DNA of 64,000 bases, taken from the NCBI GenBank assembly GCA_003255065.1, contig QAOA01008121.1, forward strand, positions 434,001 through 498,000, in the 5' to 3' direction. The translations under genes were made by a program, and so were the position numbers. Below are positions 12,193 to 23,500 of the stretch, piece after piece. Source of the stretch: Cercis canadensis. Taxonomy: Eukaryota > Streptophyta > Magnoliopsida > Fabales > Fabaceae. The first letter of the stretch is position 1, and each line of letters starts with the position of its first letter. A model generated the notes under the pieces. That model did no database searches. It saw only the letters and a list, made by a program, of their open reading frames with translations, and was not told the origin of the DNA.

Positions 12193-13631
12193 TCAAGCAC
12201 TAGAGCAAGATCTCCTTGCATGATCTTGAGGTTCCTCTATCCCATACGAAAGGGAATGCCTAGCATCATGTTGATGTTGATGCCTGTTTCTATCATCTGG
12301 TTTCGCTCTTGCCTTTTCACTTCCTTCCACCCATCTCTTTAGCCTTTTAAGTAAATTTTTCCTTTTCGAGGAAGCAAGATCACTATGAGCAACACCAAAG
12401 CAAGGCACATTGTGCTCCTCCAAATGGGAATCAACTAATTCATGCTCTGAGTCATAATGGATAATTCCAGCGCTTCCTTCAAATTCCAGTTCTATGTGGT
12501 CTTTCTCAAGATTCTGCTGTTGTTGCTGCTGCTCATGGTGCCTTATTAGCTCGTGTCTTAGGCAAGCATTGGTCCAACGCAGGTAAATCAGTTCTTTAAC
12601 TTCATCTGCTCGTTCATTCTTTAACTGCTCCAAGTCGTTGAGAATCTGGTTATAATCTTCCTTGCTGATATCTCCTGCTTCAATCTGCAAATTAGAAGAG
12701 AAGCCTTGTAATGATCAGTTATCAATACCCACAAACCCACTATTATTTCTAGCTAATAATTTAGTGGTGCTTTATGTATCTATTGGCTATTGCTTACCTT
12801 AGAGGCACATGTTTTTTCTGCCGTGTCAACTTTCTTCAGAAGTTCATTCTTCTCATTCTGCAATTGTTCCAAAATCCTCTGCAGCTCTCTAATTTCATCC
12901 TCCAATTTATTAATAACATTAGTCCTTGTTTGCAAGGCATCACGGGTTCTCAAAATTTCTGCTTGCCCAGCTTCAATCTTCAAAGTTTGCTCCTTTATCA
13001 GGCGAGATTGTGCCTTTGATTTTCTCAGAAGCTTCTTAAGCTTCCTCCGCAGCAACCCAGTCTCTGATTTCCAATATTCAATCTGCTCAATAGCTCTCAG
13101 ATATTGAACTACATATTTCTCCAGTCTTTTATTCTCTGCCTCCATGGTTGAATTCTCTTTATCCAAGAATTCAACGCGAGCAGTCTCCAGTGACAACATG
13201 TTTCTCATCTCCAAAAGCAGAGATTCTTGATCTTTCAAATCACAATACCTGTCAAACTGCAAACTCAACGCCAATTCTTTCATCTGAAGACCTTCAATAC
13301 GACTTATAAGGCTAGTAAGTTCTTGTTCAAAGCATGGGTTATCATGGGTTACCGAGCTTCCAGCAAGAACCGTGGAGGAATCTATGGGGTTAGGCTCTTC
13401 AATATCTGCCATAGAAGCGAGGCTATGGAAACTTTCTTCACGTTTAAGCCCCTCTTGAGAATCGGTTTCAGGGGAATTTGGGTGAGTCTCTGATAAAGAA
13501 GAGGCTTTAGATAGAGTTTTCCTTGCCATAATCCAGGCATAGATGAAACCAGCCACAGATACAGCTAAAGGAACACCAGCTTTGAGGATTACTGGCTTTA
13601 GGACCTCTGCCTTAGAAGATGGGCTTTCCAT
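12193..13631 (-). CDS. CHUP1-like coiled-coil protein with N-terminal membrane anchor
   Basis: Two exons (13631-12798 and 12684-12193) joined in phase 0 give 441 residues. Residues about 14-36 are hydrophobic (VILKAGVPLAVSVAGFIYAW) and resemble the N-terminal membrane anchor of CHUP1-type proteins. Residues about 100-330 are predicted by eye to be one long coiled coil, rich in heptad Leu and E/K/R. A short Gln tract (six Q, about residue 334) interrupts the second exon. The C-terminus is basic, with KRKNLLKRLKRW, followed by a His/Arg-rich tail. CHUP1 family proteins link chloroplast outer envelope or plasma membrane to actin. This short form lacks the Pro-rich and conserved C-terminal actin-related half of CHUP1 itself, so its function is inferred only from family membership. 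An Arabidopsis relative on chromosome 2 near a TauE/SafE gene comes to mind from memory. Confidence 0.82.
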
Positions 13632-15691
13632 CAGAAGAATTAGTAGATGTTTCTGTGTTAGATTATTGTTTGCTGATCAAAATCCAACTGAAAATGCAAT
13701 GAAAGTTCTGAATTTGATCCTCAATATGTTACCTATGGTTTAAAAAAAGTTGCATGATTTGCTTATGCCGTGTAAGATGTTGCTTTTCCTTTGTTCAGTT
13801 GAACTGTGGTCTGTAGCTTTTTGACTACTCCAAAAGCCCTTCTACGCCATCATTTATCTTTACTCACGCTGTTTGGAATCTAATTCTTTTCCCGATTAAC
13901 CAATGGCTTTTTCCAAGTGATGTTGGGGATTCTTTTCTTCCACGGGATACATGTGATGTTATTATTCTCTGTATGAACCGCGGAATGTTGGATATTATTA
14001 AAAGAAAAAAAAAAAGTTCAGAATAAGCCTGCTGACTTGAATATTACACTTTGGCAATAAAAGTATTCATTTATCACATTTTTTAATTTAATTATTTAAA
14101 TATTACAATTTTTAAAAAATTAAAAATAAAAAAAAGTTTTTCGAATATGTGAAGACCACTAAATGCGTTAATGGCCACGCGGCGTGTCCACGTGGAACAT
14201 ATCGATAGTCAATTGACGTGTTTCTTCTTGTCCATTTTGGGTAGCTTTTCCTTTATCTTTTTTTTTTTAAATTTTTATTCTTATATACAAGAAAAGACAA
14301 TCGAAGGTTGAACAAGAAAAGACATGCCATGGGGTTACCGGCATGTCTGAAGTGAATACATTGCTTGACCACTAGCCCGTTTTGTGGTCCCCACATGTCG
14401 GTTATGCTTTTTTTTTTAAAAAAAAACTATAATATTTAAGTAATTAAGTTATAAACTATTATAAATTGATAAATTTATTCTTAAAGTGTAATATTAATGT
14501 TAAAGATCCGCTTCACATAATCGAACATGCTAGAAATTTTCGTTTTTCCATTCTATTCATTCTAGTTGAAAAAAAAAAAACTAAATCCCACTTTCACCAC
14601 CTAATAATATTTGATAAAATTTGAAGTATTTTCTTTTTTAAAAAAATTATAATTATGTATACTTTCAATAATTAGTGAATTGTCTACGGTTCACCTATAA
14701 ATGATATCTATGCTAGTTCCAAAATTTGTAAAACCATCCCGAACAGTTTTAACTATTTTTACTATAAAGAGAGAATGTATTAACATTATGACATTAATTT
14801 TTATCACTATAAAATGTATATATACCGCATTTTGTAACTTTATTTATATGTGAAATTTTGATTTTGTTACACCTAATGGTTAGTCTATCAATCGAATCAT
14901 TGATTAAAATAAATTTTTTAATTCACCAAAAAATAAATAAAATTTTGTAAATATTGACGGACCTATGTTCATAATTTGTTATTTTTTTTAGTGAATCTTC
15001 TTAATCACATATGCTGTATCAATTCTTGAAAGAAATGAATAAATAGAAAACCCACCAAGTTTCCTCCACCACAGTTGAATAATGTAGTTCATGTTCACCT
15101 ATTGGGTTTTCCTGCAACATTTGAAGATAATTTTTGATTTGTTTTTTGGTCTGACATTGGGCTTAGCTTGTCAACAATTATTAACGATCACCTGTTGACA
15201 TGGACTCTGGATGGCATTCTACTGTGTTCATAAGACCAAAAAGAAAAAGAAAAAACAGTGCTGATTCATGGCCGACAAAGAACCACTACAGATTCAAATA
15301 ACTTGGTTGCCAATCATGGATATCTTTTTTTTTTTTGGTAAATTGCCAATCATGGATCTGATACTTGACGGACTTCGACCCCTAAAGAATTGAGATCACA
15401 TGATAACACACGTTAGAACTGGCTAACTTTTTATAAATTACTCAAATCTTTTACTAATCATTTCTATGAGATAGTGACTTCTAAGTTCTAACACAAGAAA
15501 GATGAGATAACAGTTCTTGAACCGAGGTGATAAAAATATTTTCTTTGGGTTAAAATTTCTATAACCAAGAGATATGTCATTGGAGTTAATGTCCTTGATT
15601 TTATCATTGTATTTTAAGACCAACAAAAATATTTTAAAACTTTTGTTATTTATTTCACTTTCGATGGAATTAGTACCTAGCTGTTGAGTTG

Positions 15692-15872
15692 ATATTGGAG
15701 CCACACTATTGTTGCAAATCATGCCAGCTCGAGCATCACTAATGCATTCTTTTTATGAACCTTTCCTCCTCTTTCCGTTTTAAGGGATAAAATCCCCTGC
15801 AAGTAGTTAAAGAGAACCACTGCGGCGCCTTGTGCACAGCATCAGTTCGCTATAAAGCATAGGCTTTTTCCT
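15692..15872 (+). repeat. 181-bp direct repeat, copy 1
   Basis: Starts ATATTGGAGCCACAC and ends GGCTTTTTCCT. It matches 16339-16519 with only two differences visible by eye (A/G within CCGTTTTAAGGG and C/T within CAGTTCGC). It contains a TATAAAG motif. Downstream of this copy is the G/A-rich tract, not the GDSL gene. Confidence 0.97.
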
Positions 15873-15897
15873 AATGGGTATGTTTGGGAGTTTTTTT

Positions 15898-15960
15898 GGA
15901 GGGGAGAGGAGAGGAGAGGAGAGGAAAGGGAGGGAAAGGAAGGGAAGGGAAAAAGAGGGG
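15898..15960 (+). repeat. G/A-rich purine tract
   Basis: A 60-base purine-only run is built from GGAGA/GGAAA pentamers, followed at about 15996-16020 by a second AGGAAAGG stretch after a CTCTCC segment. It opens with GGGTATGTTTGGGAG, a style of sequence seen at the ends of some dicot MITE-like insertions. That identity is only a guess, since no matching second end was found before the N at 16338. Confidence 0.75.
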
Positions 15961-16338
15961 TTTTTCTCTCCTTTGTTTGAATGATTAAAATAAACAAAAG
16001 GAGAGGAAAGGAAAGGAAAAGTCTTATTATAATTTTTTTTTACTAATTTACCCTTTATTATCTTTTCACTCTTTTTTTTAATTCAATTTTTTAATTATAA
16101 ATTTAATTATTATTAATAATTTTAAAAATAAAATTTGGCAATAATCAAATTGTATACTATTTGATTTATTAAAAATATTTTTAAGTAAGAAGAATAAATT
16201 TTTAACCAATTAATAATGATAATATATATTGAGCTATTGAGTATTCACAATAAGTAATTATTTTAACCCATTAATTGATTAAGCATATTGACTTTTTCTT
16301 TGCCACCAACCCCCACCCCACCTATCTTGAAAGTATTN

Positions 16339-16519
16339 ATATTGGAGCCACACTATTGTTGCAAATCATGCCAGCTCGAGCATCACTAATGCATTCTTTT
16401 TATGAACCTTTCCTCCTCTTTCCGTTTTGAGGGATAAAATCCCCTGCAAGTAGTTAAAGAGAACCACTGCGGCGCCTTGTGCACAGCATCAGTTTGCTAT
16501 AAAGCATAGGCTTTTTCCT
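16339..16519 (+). repeat. 181-bp direct repeat, copy 2
   Basis: Almost identical to 15692-15872, and it begins immediately after the N at 16338. Its downstream flank runs into the GDSL gene, so this copy probably carries the real core promoter. Position relative to the N suggests an assembly join rather than a biological tandem event. Confidence 0.97.
16498..16504 (+). promoter_or_regulatory. Candidate TATA box of the GDSL gene
   Basis: TATAAAG lies 324 bases upstream of the GDSL ATG. This would imply a leader of roughly 290 bases. It is the only good TATA motif close upstream. An identical motif is present in repeat copy 1. Assignment is by position only. Confidence 0.35.
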
Positions 16520-16827
16520 TAAAAGTGTCTATACTTTAACTAAATCACAGTCTGCTCAGAAAACAATATCACAAACCTACAACAAATGATGACAATTGTG
16601 ACCTTTGGTTAAAGAAAGTGGAGAAAGTGGACAACATCATAAGGCTCTCTAGTGGTGCTAAAAATGCTTCTTTACATGGAAATGAGCAGCTTTATCAGAG
16701 CCATTTCTCTTCCAAACAATTATTATTAAGACTTGCCCACTTAAGTTCTCCCACCTGCCCTCATCTCCATTTTAATTCTCACACTCTCATCAGCCCCTTC
16801 ATTCTTCCTTCACCTGGGCAAGTTTTG

Positions 16828-19371
16828 ATGGGTTTTTCAAGTATCTTGTTTGTTTCAGTACTTGCTGCACTGCCTTTCTCAGTCGTCCATGGGGGTCCCT
16901 TTGTTCCTGCGCTAATCATATTTGGAGACTCTGTGGTTGATGTGGGGAATAATAACAACTTACTTACACTTGTCAAAGCAAACTTTCCTCCCTATGGAAG
17001 AGACTTTGTCACGCACAAACCAACTGGGAGGTTCTGCAATGGAAAACTTGCCACAGATTTCACTGGTATGTGGCTGCCATGTTTGGTTTTGCTTCTCAAT
17101 ACAAGCACAAAATCTTTAAGCATACTTCTATTTCCTCTATGTGGACTAAGCTTCATTCTTGTTTATTTCCAGCTGAGTACATTGGGTTTACTTCATACCC
17201 GCCTGCTTATCTTAGCCAAGAAGCGAGAGGAAAAAATCTCTTGATAGGAGCCAACTTCGCCTCGGCTGCTTCTGGTTACTACGATGGGACAGCAGCTTTA
17301 TATGTAAAGCTCAAGATCAAAACTCTTATAAATAATTTTTACGCACAAAAACAATGTACTACTAACGTCCCCTTTTTGGTGGTTTTGTAGACTGCCATCT
17401 CATTGACTCAGCAGGTGAATTACTACAGGGAGTACCAGAAAAAAGTTATCAACATGGTGGGAAAAGCTGAAGCCAATACCATATTCTCAGGTGCAATCCA
17501 CCTTCTCAGTGCTGGAAGCAGTGATTTCATCCAGAACTACTACATTAACCCCATCCTAAATAGATTCTATTCGCCTGATCGATTCTCAGACATACTCATG
17601 AGATCCTACACTGATTTCATTCAGGTGTGTTACTTTAGTACCTTTACATTTCATCTTAATTACAATTTTGGTCATCTTATTTTAACAACTTAAAACTTTT
17701 TGGTTCATCTATTTTAAAAATAAACAATTTAATCTTTTTATATTCATAAAATATACAATTTTAGTCATTCCGTTATTTCTTAAGTCTAGTTTAAGATGTA
17801 AAGTTCTCCAATTCACAATCTCACCGTTTAAATTGAAGAGTTACGTCTTGCGAATCTACTCACAAAATTTCAGCTCAATCCAACGATAAGACTCAACCCA
17901 AAATATTAAAACTAAAAATTTTCATCTAACCACTGATCTAGATTCATTCACCGTTAAGTCGAGTTGAAATTTTGTAAAGATATTCACAAGACGTAACTCT
18001 TCAGTTTGAACGGTTAGATTATGAATCAAAGAATTTTACACCTTGAAATAGAGTTAAAAAATTTTGACTTAAAGACAAAATGATCAAAATTGCATATTTT
18101 AAGAATATAGAATGACTAAATTGTTCATTTTTAAAATAAAGACCAAAAATTTTAAGTTGTTAAAATAAGAGGATCAAATTTATAATTAAACCTTTCTTAT
18201 TCATATTCCTTCTTGACAAGAACATGAATTTCAGATTCTACATGATCTATACAATGTTAAGTTGGTATACAGTTGAAAGAAAGTAACCAAACTCATCTTT
18301 CAGGTCAAACATGATTTTTTTAAAACGGGACAGAATTGGAGAAAAAGAATACCCAAGGTTTTGGACACTCAACATTGGTCAAACCCAATTTAAAGATGTC
18401 CTTCTAGTCTTGAAAAGCAAAACAGGACATCCCTCTCATTTGTAAACCATATATTTTGATAGCATAATAATCAGTATTACACAACTGCTTTAGGTAATGA
18501 ATGTCTGCATTCGAAAAATAAATAAATAAATGATCACCAGTTCTCCTCAGGTTTTTCACTGTGAGAATTTTTTTTTTTGGATAAAATTTCAGTATAAGAT
18601 ATTATTTCAAATATGAACATGTTACAGAATCTCTATGGACTAGGAGCAAGGAGGATTGGAGTAACAACCTTGCCACCAACAGGATGTTTGCCTGCAGCCA
18701 TTACTCTATTTGGCTCTGGAAGCAACCAATGTGTTGAAAGACTGAACCAAGATGCCATTTTGTTTAACAATAAGCTAAACAGCATGTCTCAGAGTTTGCT
18801 GAACAGACTACCTGGTCTTAAACTTGTGGTATTCGATATCTACCAACCTCTTCTGGATATGGTCACCAGGCCCACTGACAACGGTAAGTGCCGGAGAATA
18901 AGCACCTGAAATTCATCCATATCCACTCATGAATAGGCAGACTACTCTCAAATATGAACTGTACCACAAAAAAACTGCATGTGATTAATTTATTGCCTTC
19001 AGTGTCAACTCATAATTTGCTTCCTTCATTACCAAGTTCTAGAACTTACATTTGAGACATCAATATGATAATGATTAAAGTTTTAACTAGAAGAAACTAA
19101 TTTGCTTATTTCTTACTCCCTCCGCTAAGGAAGTAAAAGACTGATAAACTCTAACATTTATTCTTCTGCGGTCACAGGATTTTTTGAAGCAAGAAAGGCC
19201 TGCTGTGGAACAGGTACCCTAGAAACCTCCCTGCTTTGCAATGCCATATCTGCAGGAACATGCTCCAATGCTACACAGTACGTGTTTTGGGATGGATTTC
19301 ATCCATCTGAAGCAGCTAATAAGGTCTTGGCAAATGATCTACTTGAACAGGGAATATCCCTGATCACTTAA
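16828..19371 (+). CDS. GDSL esterase/lipase, secreted
   Basis: A secreted SGNH/GDSL hydrolase acting on ester substrates in the apoplast; the substrate is unknown. Five exons are 16828-17065, 17173-17303, 17391-17624, 18628-18883 and 19178-19371. All junctions are GT-AG and phases agree, giving 350 residues, the usual size for plant GDSL lipases. The ATG at 16828 directly precedes a signal peptide (about 1-21). An in-frame upstream Met at 16618 would bury the signal and was not chosen. Block I is [13 protein letters not shown] with nucleophile Ser35. Block II lies around [10 protein letters not shown]. Block III reads AGSSDF, where most family members have G-N-D, so the oxyanion Asn is replaced by Ser. 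Block V is WDGFHPSE with Asp325 and His328. The third intron (17625-18627) contains a foldback element. The subgroup resembles Arabidopsis At5g03810/At5g03820 from memory. Confidence 0.93.
17656..18189. mobile_element. Foldback MITE inside GDSL intron 3
   Basis: The two halves of this 534-bp segment are imperfect inverted copies of each other over about 200 bases per arm. Left-arm landmarks such as CTTATTTTAACAACTTAAAA, TAAACAATTTA and GAAGAGTTACGTCTTG recur in reverse complement near 18150, 18110 and 17990. There is no coding capacity. This is the structure of a non-autonomous element with long terminal inverted repeats. The superfamily cannot be assigned because no clear target-site duplication was established. 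Confidence 0.85.
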
Positions 19372-20583
19372 AGGCACTCCTAATACAGTTAAAATAAATT
19401 GCTCCTATTGCAATCTTTAGTTTGATAAGTGTTATACACAGATGTTATGAGAATGGGAACTACAGGTCCTATAATCAGAAAAGTCCTTTGGTACGTAGTT
19501 TGCTAGTGGTGTGAGGAATGTAAAACTACATCTACATATGCACCATGGTTACTTGGTGCTATTCTCTCAGGGTTGTGTTAATTCTTGCATTAATATATAC
19601 GATACTTGTTATATGAGTAACTTGTCTCTGCTAAACAGCAAAACACTGTTGAGAAGAAACACCATAAAAAGATAAAGCTAATTATGCAATGTCTTGTCAA
19701 TAGACACATTAAAGGCAGTGTTTATTAAGGAAAGGACAAGGAGGAAAAACCCCTTTAGTTTGGTTTCAGAGACACGTGAGATATGTCAGAAGTTTACTTG
19801 GGTCTAAGGAAATCACATCTTTTAATTGATCGATTAGTCATATGGAAATGGCTGAAATGGTAAGTCCTAAACTCATGATCCCAGGACCACACTTTCTTCC
19901 AAGGAAGGAACCTGAAGGTCAACGGCTCCCTTCAAAATTAATACATATAATATCCTTACTCTCTTGTTTTCCATCCTTTCCTCCTTAGGGCGGAAGAAAG
20001 GATTCTCATAGAAGTAATAAGAAGCTCTCTCTTTCCACTTCCTCTATCCAATTTTAACCCCCACCCAAACAAATGGAATCACTCCTTCATTTTTCCTTTA
20101 ACCCTTTTCACATTACTCAAACTTCCTTTCAACAAGTTTATACCATGGGATCAGCATATAATTTCAGTGCTTCTAGTCTTGAAATTTGAACTGCAGCACT
20201 GAAACATCTGATTGATTTCCCAACTAATTATCCTTTATTTTCATAGAAAAGAAAAGCATATCAAATTTCAATTATTAATTCACATGATTTTATTTTGGAA
20301 ACAGCCCTTCTTCAATCCTTGTTTGATCCTCATTCTTCCCCCTTCCCTCTAATGGTTCTTTGTTTGAATGAAATTCAGAGATAACTTAAATTGACATCCT
20401 TAACAATTATTTGGCATGAAAAGTTACAATAAAATACTGGACTGGTGATGGTTGTAGTATAGACATATTTTCTAATCTTACCGAGCATCAAAATTCAAAA
20501 TGACCTATTATGGCATTATGTGATGAAACAGAAATTTTGGTTGATTTCTTATATAACAAGAAAAAATGATCACCTGAAACAAA
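19372..20583. other. Intergenic between convergent GDSL and UPL7 genes
   Basis: It holds the 3' ends of both transcripts. The sequence is AT-rich with pyrimidine-rich patches near 20000-20130. No ORF with recognisable content, RNA gene or strong repeat is seen. Confidence 0.65.
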
Positions 20584-23500
20584 TTAAGAAAGTTCAAATC
20601 CAGCATTTGAACTGATTGCATAGAGAAGCTTCGTTCTCAAAGTGCTTGCACGTTTGTATGTTGGAAGCTGTACCCATTGAACGGCAAAAGAAATAAAAAT
20701 AAAAAAGTAAATAATTCAAAATTCTGACAAGAAACAGCCTAAATAGCAGATGCTTTTGTCTCAATGCTCAGTATATAGCTAAGCATTTACTCTCCTAGTA
20801 GTAGTACCTTGAGAGTATTGTAGCAGGTTGAAGCTGATGGAAGCCGCTCTACATCTTGTCCTCCAATTGTTGCCCAAAGAGGGACATCACATGCAACCTA
20901 TGTAAACAAATAGACTTGAGTGATGATGATATAAAGACTTTCTTTCTTCATTTTCTTTTATTTTGAGTTTAGAAGAATATTTAAAAAGGAAAACGAAAAA
21001 AATATAGGACTACAGGAAATCCTAGAAAAGAAAGAGTTGGCAGCAAGAGTAACTAATGTCCGATATTTTCTCTCTGTTGGGTCATAATATTCTTAAGGCC
21101 AAGATAACCATGAGAAAAGAATATACCGTCTAAGAAGCAAAAATGAATGGTAGAAGATGCCCTATTTGAGGCATGTGATGATGAATAATCAAGTCAGTGG
21201 ACAGGAAAATTCTCAAAATATGCAATCTGTGTTCCGTTACAGCCTTACAGGTAACAAAGGATATGACAGAGCCACTTGCAGAAGTGATTTCTAAATTCTG
21301 TCAAATGAGTAAAGATCAATAATATACCTTGTGAATGGTAAAAGCTGGATGCAAGTATTTGAACCCAAGTAATGGAGCACGAGAACAACTGGTGACAAAT
21401 TTAAGAAGCATACAGCGGTCTTTTGGTTCAAAGCCCCTAATCACCTTTAAATTATTGGCAGAAAACTAAAAATCATTATTGATGCCTTCAAAAGGACAAC
21501 TAAATAATGAGAATACACAAACTCTTCAAATATAATGCATGGCTCAAATAATTTTACAGTATGAGGTTGGAAATAACTGTAAAAAGTCACAATTCTTCAG
21601 GATTCACTATGAATGTAATTCACAAACTAATAAATTTAAGAGAAGAGGTATATGAGCGTATATTGATATCAAAAACGTATGTCTTGCATGTTTATAAGCA
21701 GATAGACTAGGAAATAGGAATTTGATATATTTATTAAAAATTCTTATTTCTGTTTAAACAGATAGTGTATTTAATCTGTTTCACAAGATATAAATGGGGT
21801 TAAAAACAGATTCCCTGCTACTTTAACTGATTAATTCACTGTATATCTGAGCTGACAATCACAAACTACAGGAAAGAGGAAACAACATTGGTTCTCGTTA
21901 ACCATCCTGTACTCTTATTTAGAATAGGAATCTATAAAACCAAACTACATTGGTTTGATGTATAGATGAGCTTCTCCGTTCTCGCTGTGAGATTCTGTAA
22001 ACAGAATATCAAGGTACCTAAATCATTTAGCACTTTTAAACTGACTGAGGCAATGAAGCCCATCAATCAGAATGCTACAAATGAATCTGCTAAGTTACAG
22101 TAACTCTTCCACACCTGGCAGAGGTGCTTCATGCCCCGAGGTCCGCAACTCTCTTGATAGTGCCATCACTTAAGTGGAATTATAGCTAAGTTGATGTCAA
22201 GCATAAGCAAATAAATTAAAAAACCAAAAATAAAGGACATAAACAATTGTATAGATCCAGAATGGATCCAAATCTGTTGACTTTACTAGATATGACTATG
22301 TAGGAGAAACTGAGGATTATAACAATGGAGGTAGTTACATGCAATGTTACATCAGATTGAAAATGATAAACAAAGTACGAACCAATTGTGAATTTGTGAT
22401 ACCACTGAACCGGATTTGTTTTATGGTTTTAATGAGGAAAAATATTCATGCCTGAAAACCCAAATACAGAAACAGTTCTATTGAGGCATCAATACCTCCC
22501 AAAAAATCTTGATTGTCCGGCTGCCCTCATTGTAACCACCAGTGTATCGTGTGTTGTTTTTCAGATCATCAATGTCAATATCATAATTTCCACCTGAAAG
22601 CAACTGTATCATTGTATAACTCAGAATCTCAGTATTTTACTGACAAAATGAACGCCTTAGAAATACACAGCATAAGATGAATTATCGCAAGTGGACTGTA
22701 GAAGGTGAAGTACAAGAGTTGAATTTTGATGCATATAGTCTAACCAGGACCCTCTCTCTCATCATGCCACGTTCCTTCGCATAAACACAAGCCTCCTTTA
22801 ACATTAACTCTAACAGCAGGCAATTTGAGGAAATGGATTATGGAAATAAAATAGTCTTTAAGCAAAGAGAGAATAGGAGACAATAGATCACCTCCGCATT
22901 ATCAGTGTCTCAGTTACACCTTCAAATTGCAAAAATTGCTGCTTTCGGGGAAAGAAGGTCCCCTCTAGGAAGGGAAGGAGAATTTGGCAGGCTACACCTG
23001 ACTGAATCATGTGGTGCCTATGGCTCAAGAAGAACCATAACTTATATTAAGGAACAGTCTTCAGAGGACACAAAATATACTGATCCCCAAAGAAAGGGAG
23101 CTTTCACATGATATGGTATAAACAAGCAATGTCCAACAACTATTAAGGTGCAAGCTAACTGGTGTAAACTTTTCAGTTGGAGAACATGTTGTCCTTCAGG
23201 TAAAGAGATATTAAATGCTTAATTTGGCTTAAGAAGAGAATAAAGTAATTCAATTTCTCAATTATGGGAAGGTAAAGACTAGATAAAAGAGCTCATTTGC
23301 TGTGGTAGCTTCAGTACCAGATAGCTAGGGTCCAGACAAACTCATCAGGCTTGAAAGACTATTACACAGATGCAGAACTTCTATTTTGTTCTGCTTTCAT
23401 AGTCTTGGATGGCAGAGATGGATGGGTTCAAGTATGTTGAATTGCATACACCCCTCAGAATTATTGGAGGCCCAAATTTTCTGATCAGCTTGTTTTAAAG

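Larger units (their letters stand above)
13632..16827. other. Intergenic between divergent CHUP1-like and GDSL genes
   Basis: The stretch is AT-rich with many homopolymer runs and shows no protein-coding homology. The 94-codon ORF at 15438-15722 has no recognisable content. Its main features are the 181-bp direct repeat (15692-15872 and 16339-16519), a G/A-rich tract between the copies, and one N at 16338. The GDSL promoter and leader must lie in the last 300 bases or so. Confidence 0.7.

Noticed and set aside
16618..17244. Longer 208-codon ORF starting at 16618 as the GDSL start
   Set aside because: It would put about 70 residues ahead of a clear signal peptide, and runs on into the first intron.
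22905..23111. 68-codon ORF inside a UPL7 intron
   Set aside because: It lies wholly within an intron on the opposite strand, with no recognisable protein similarity.
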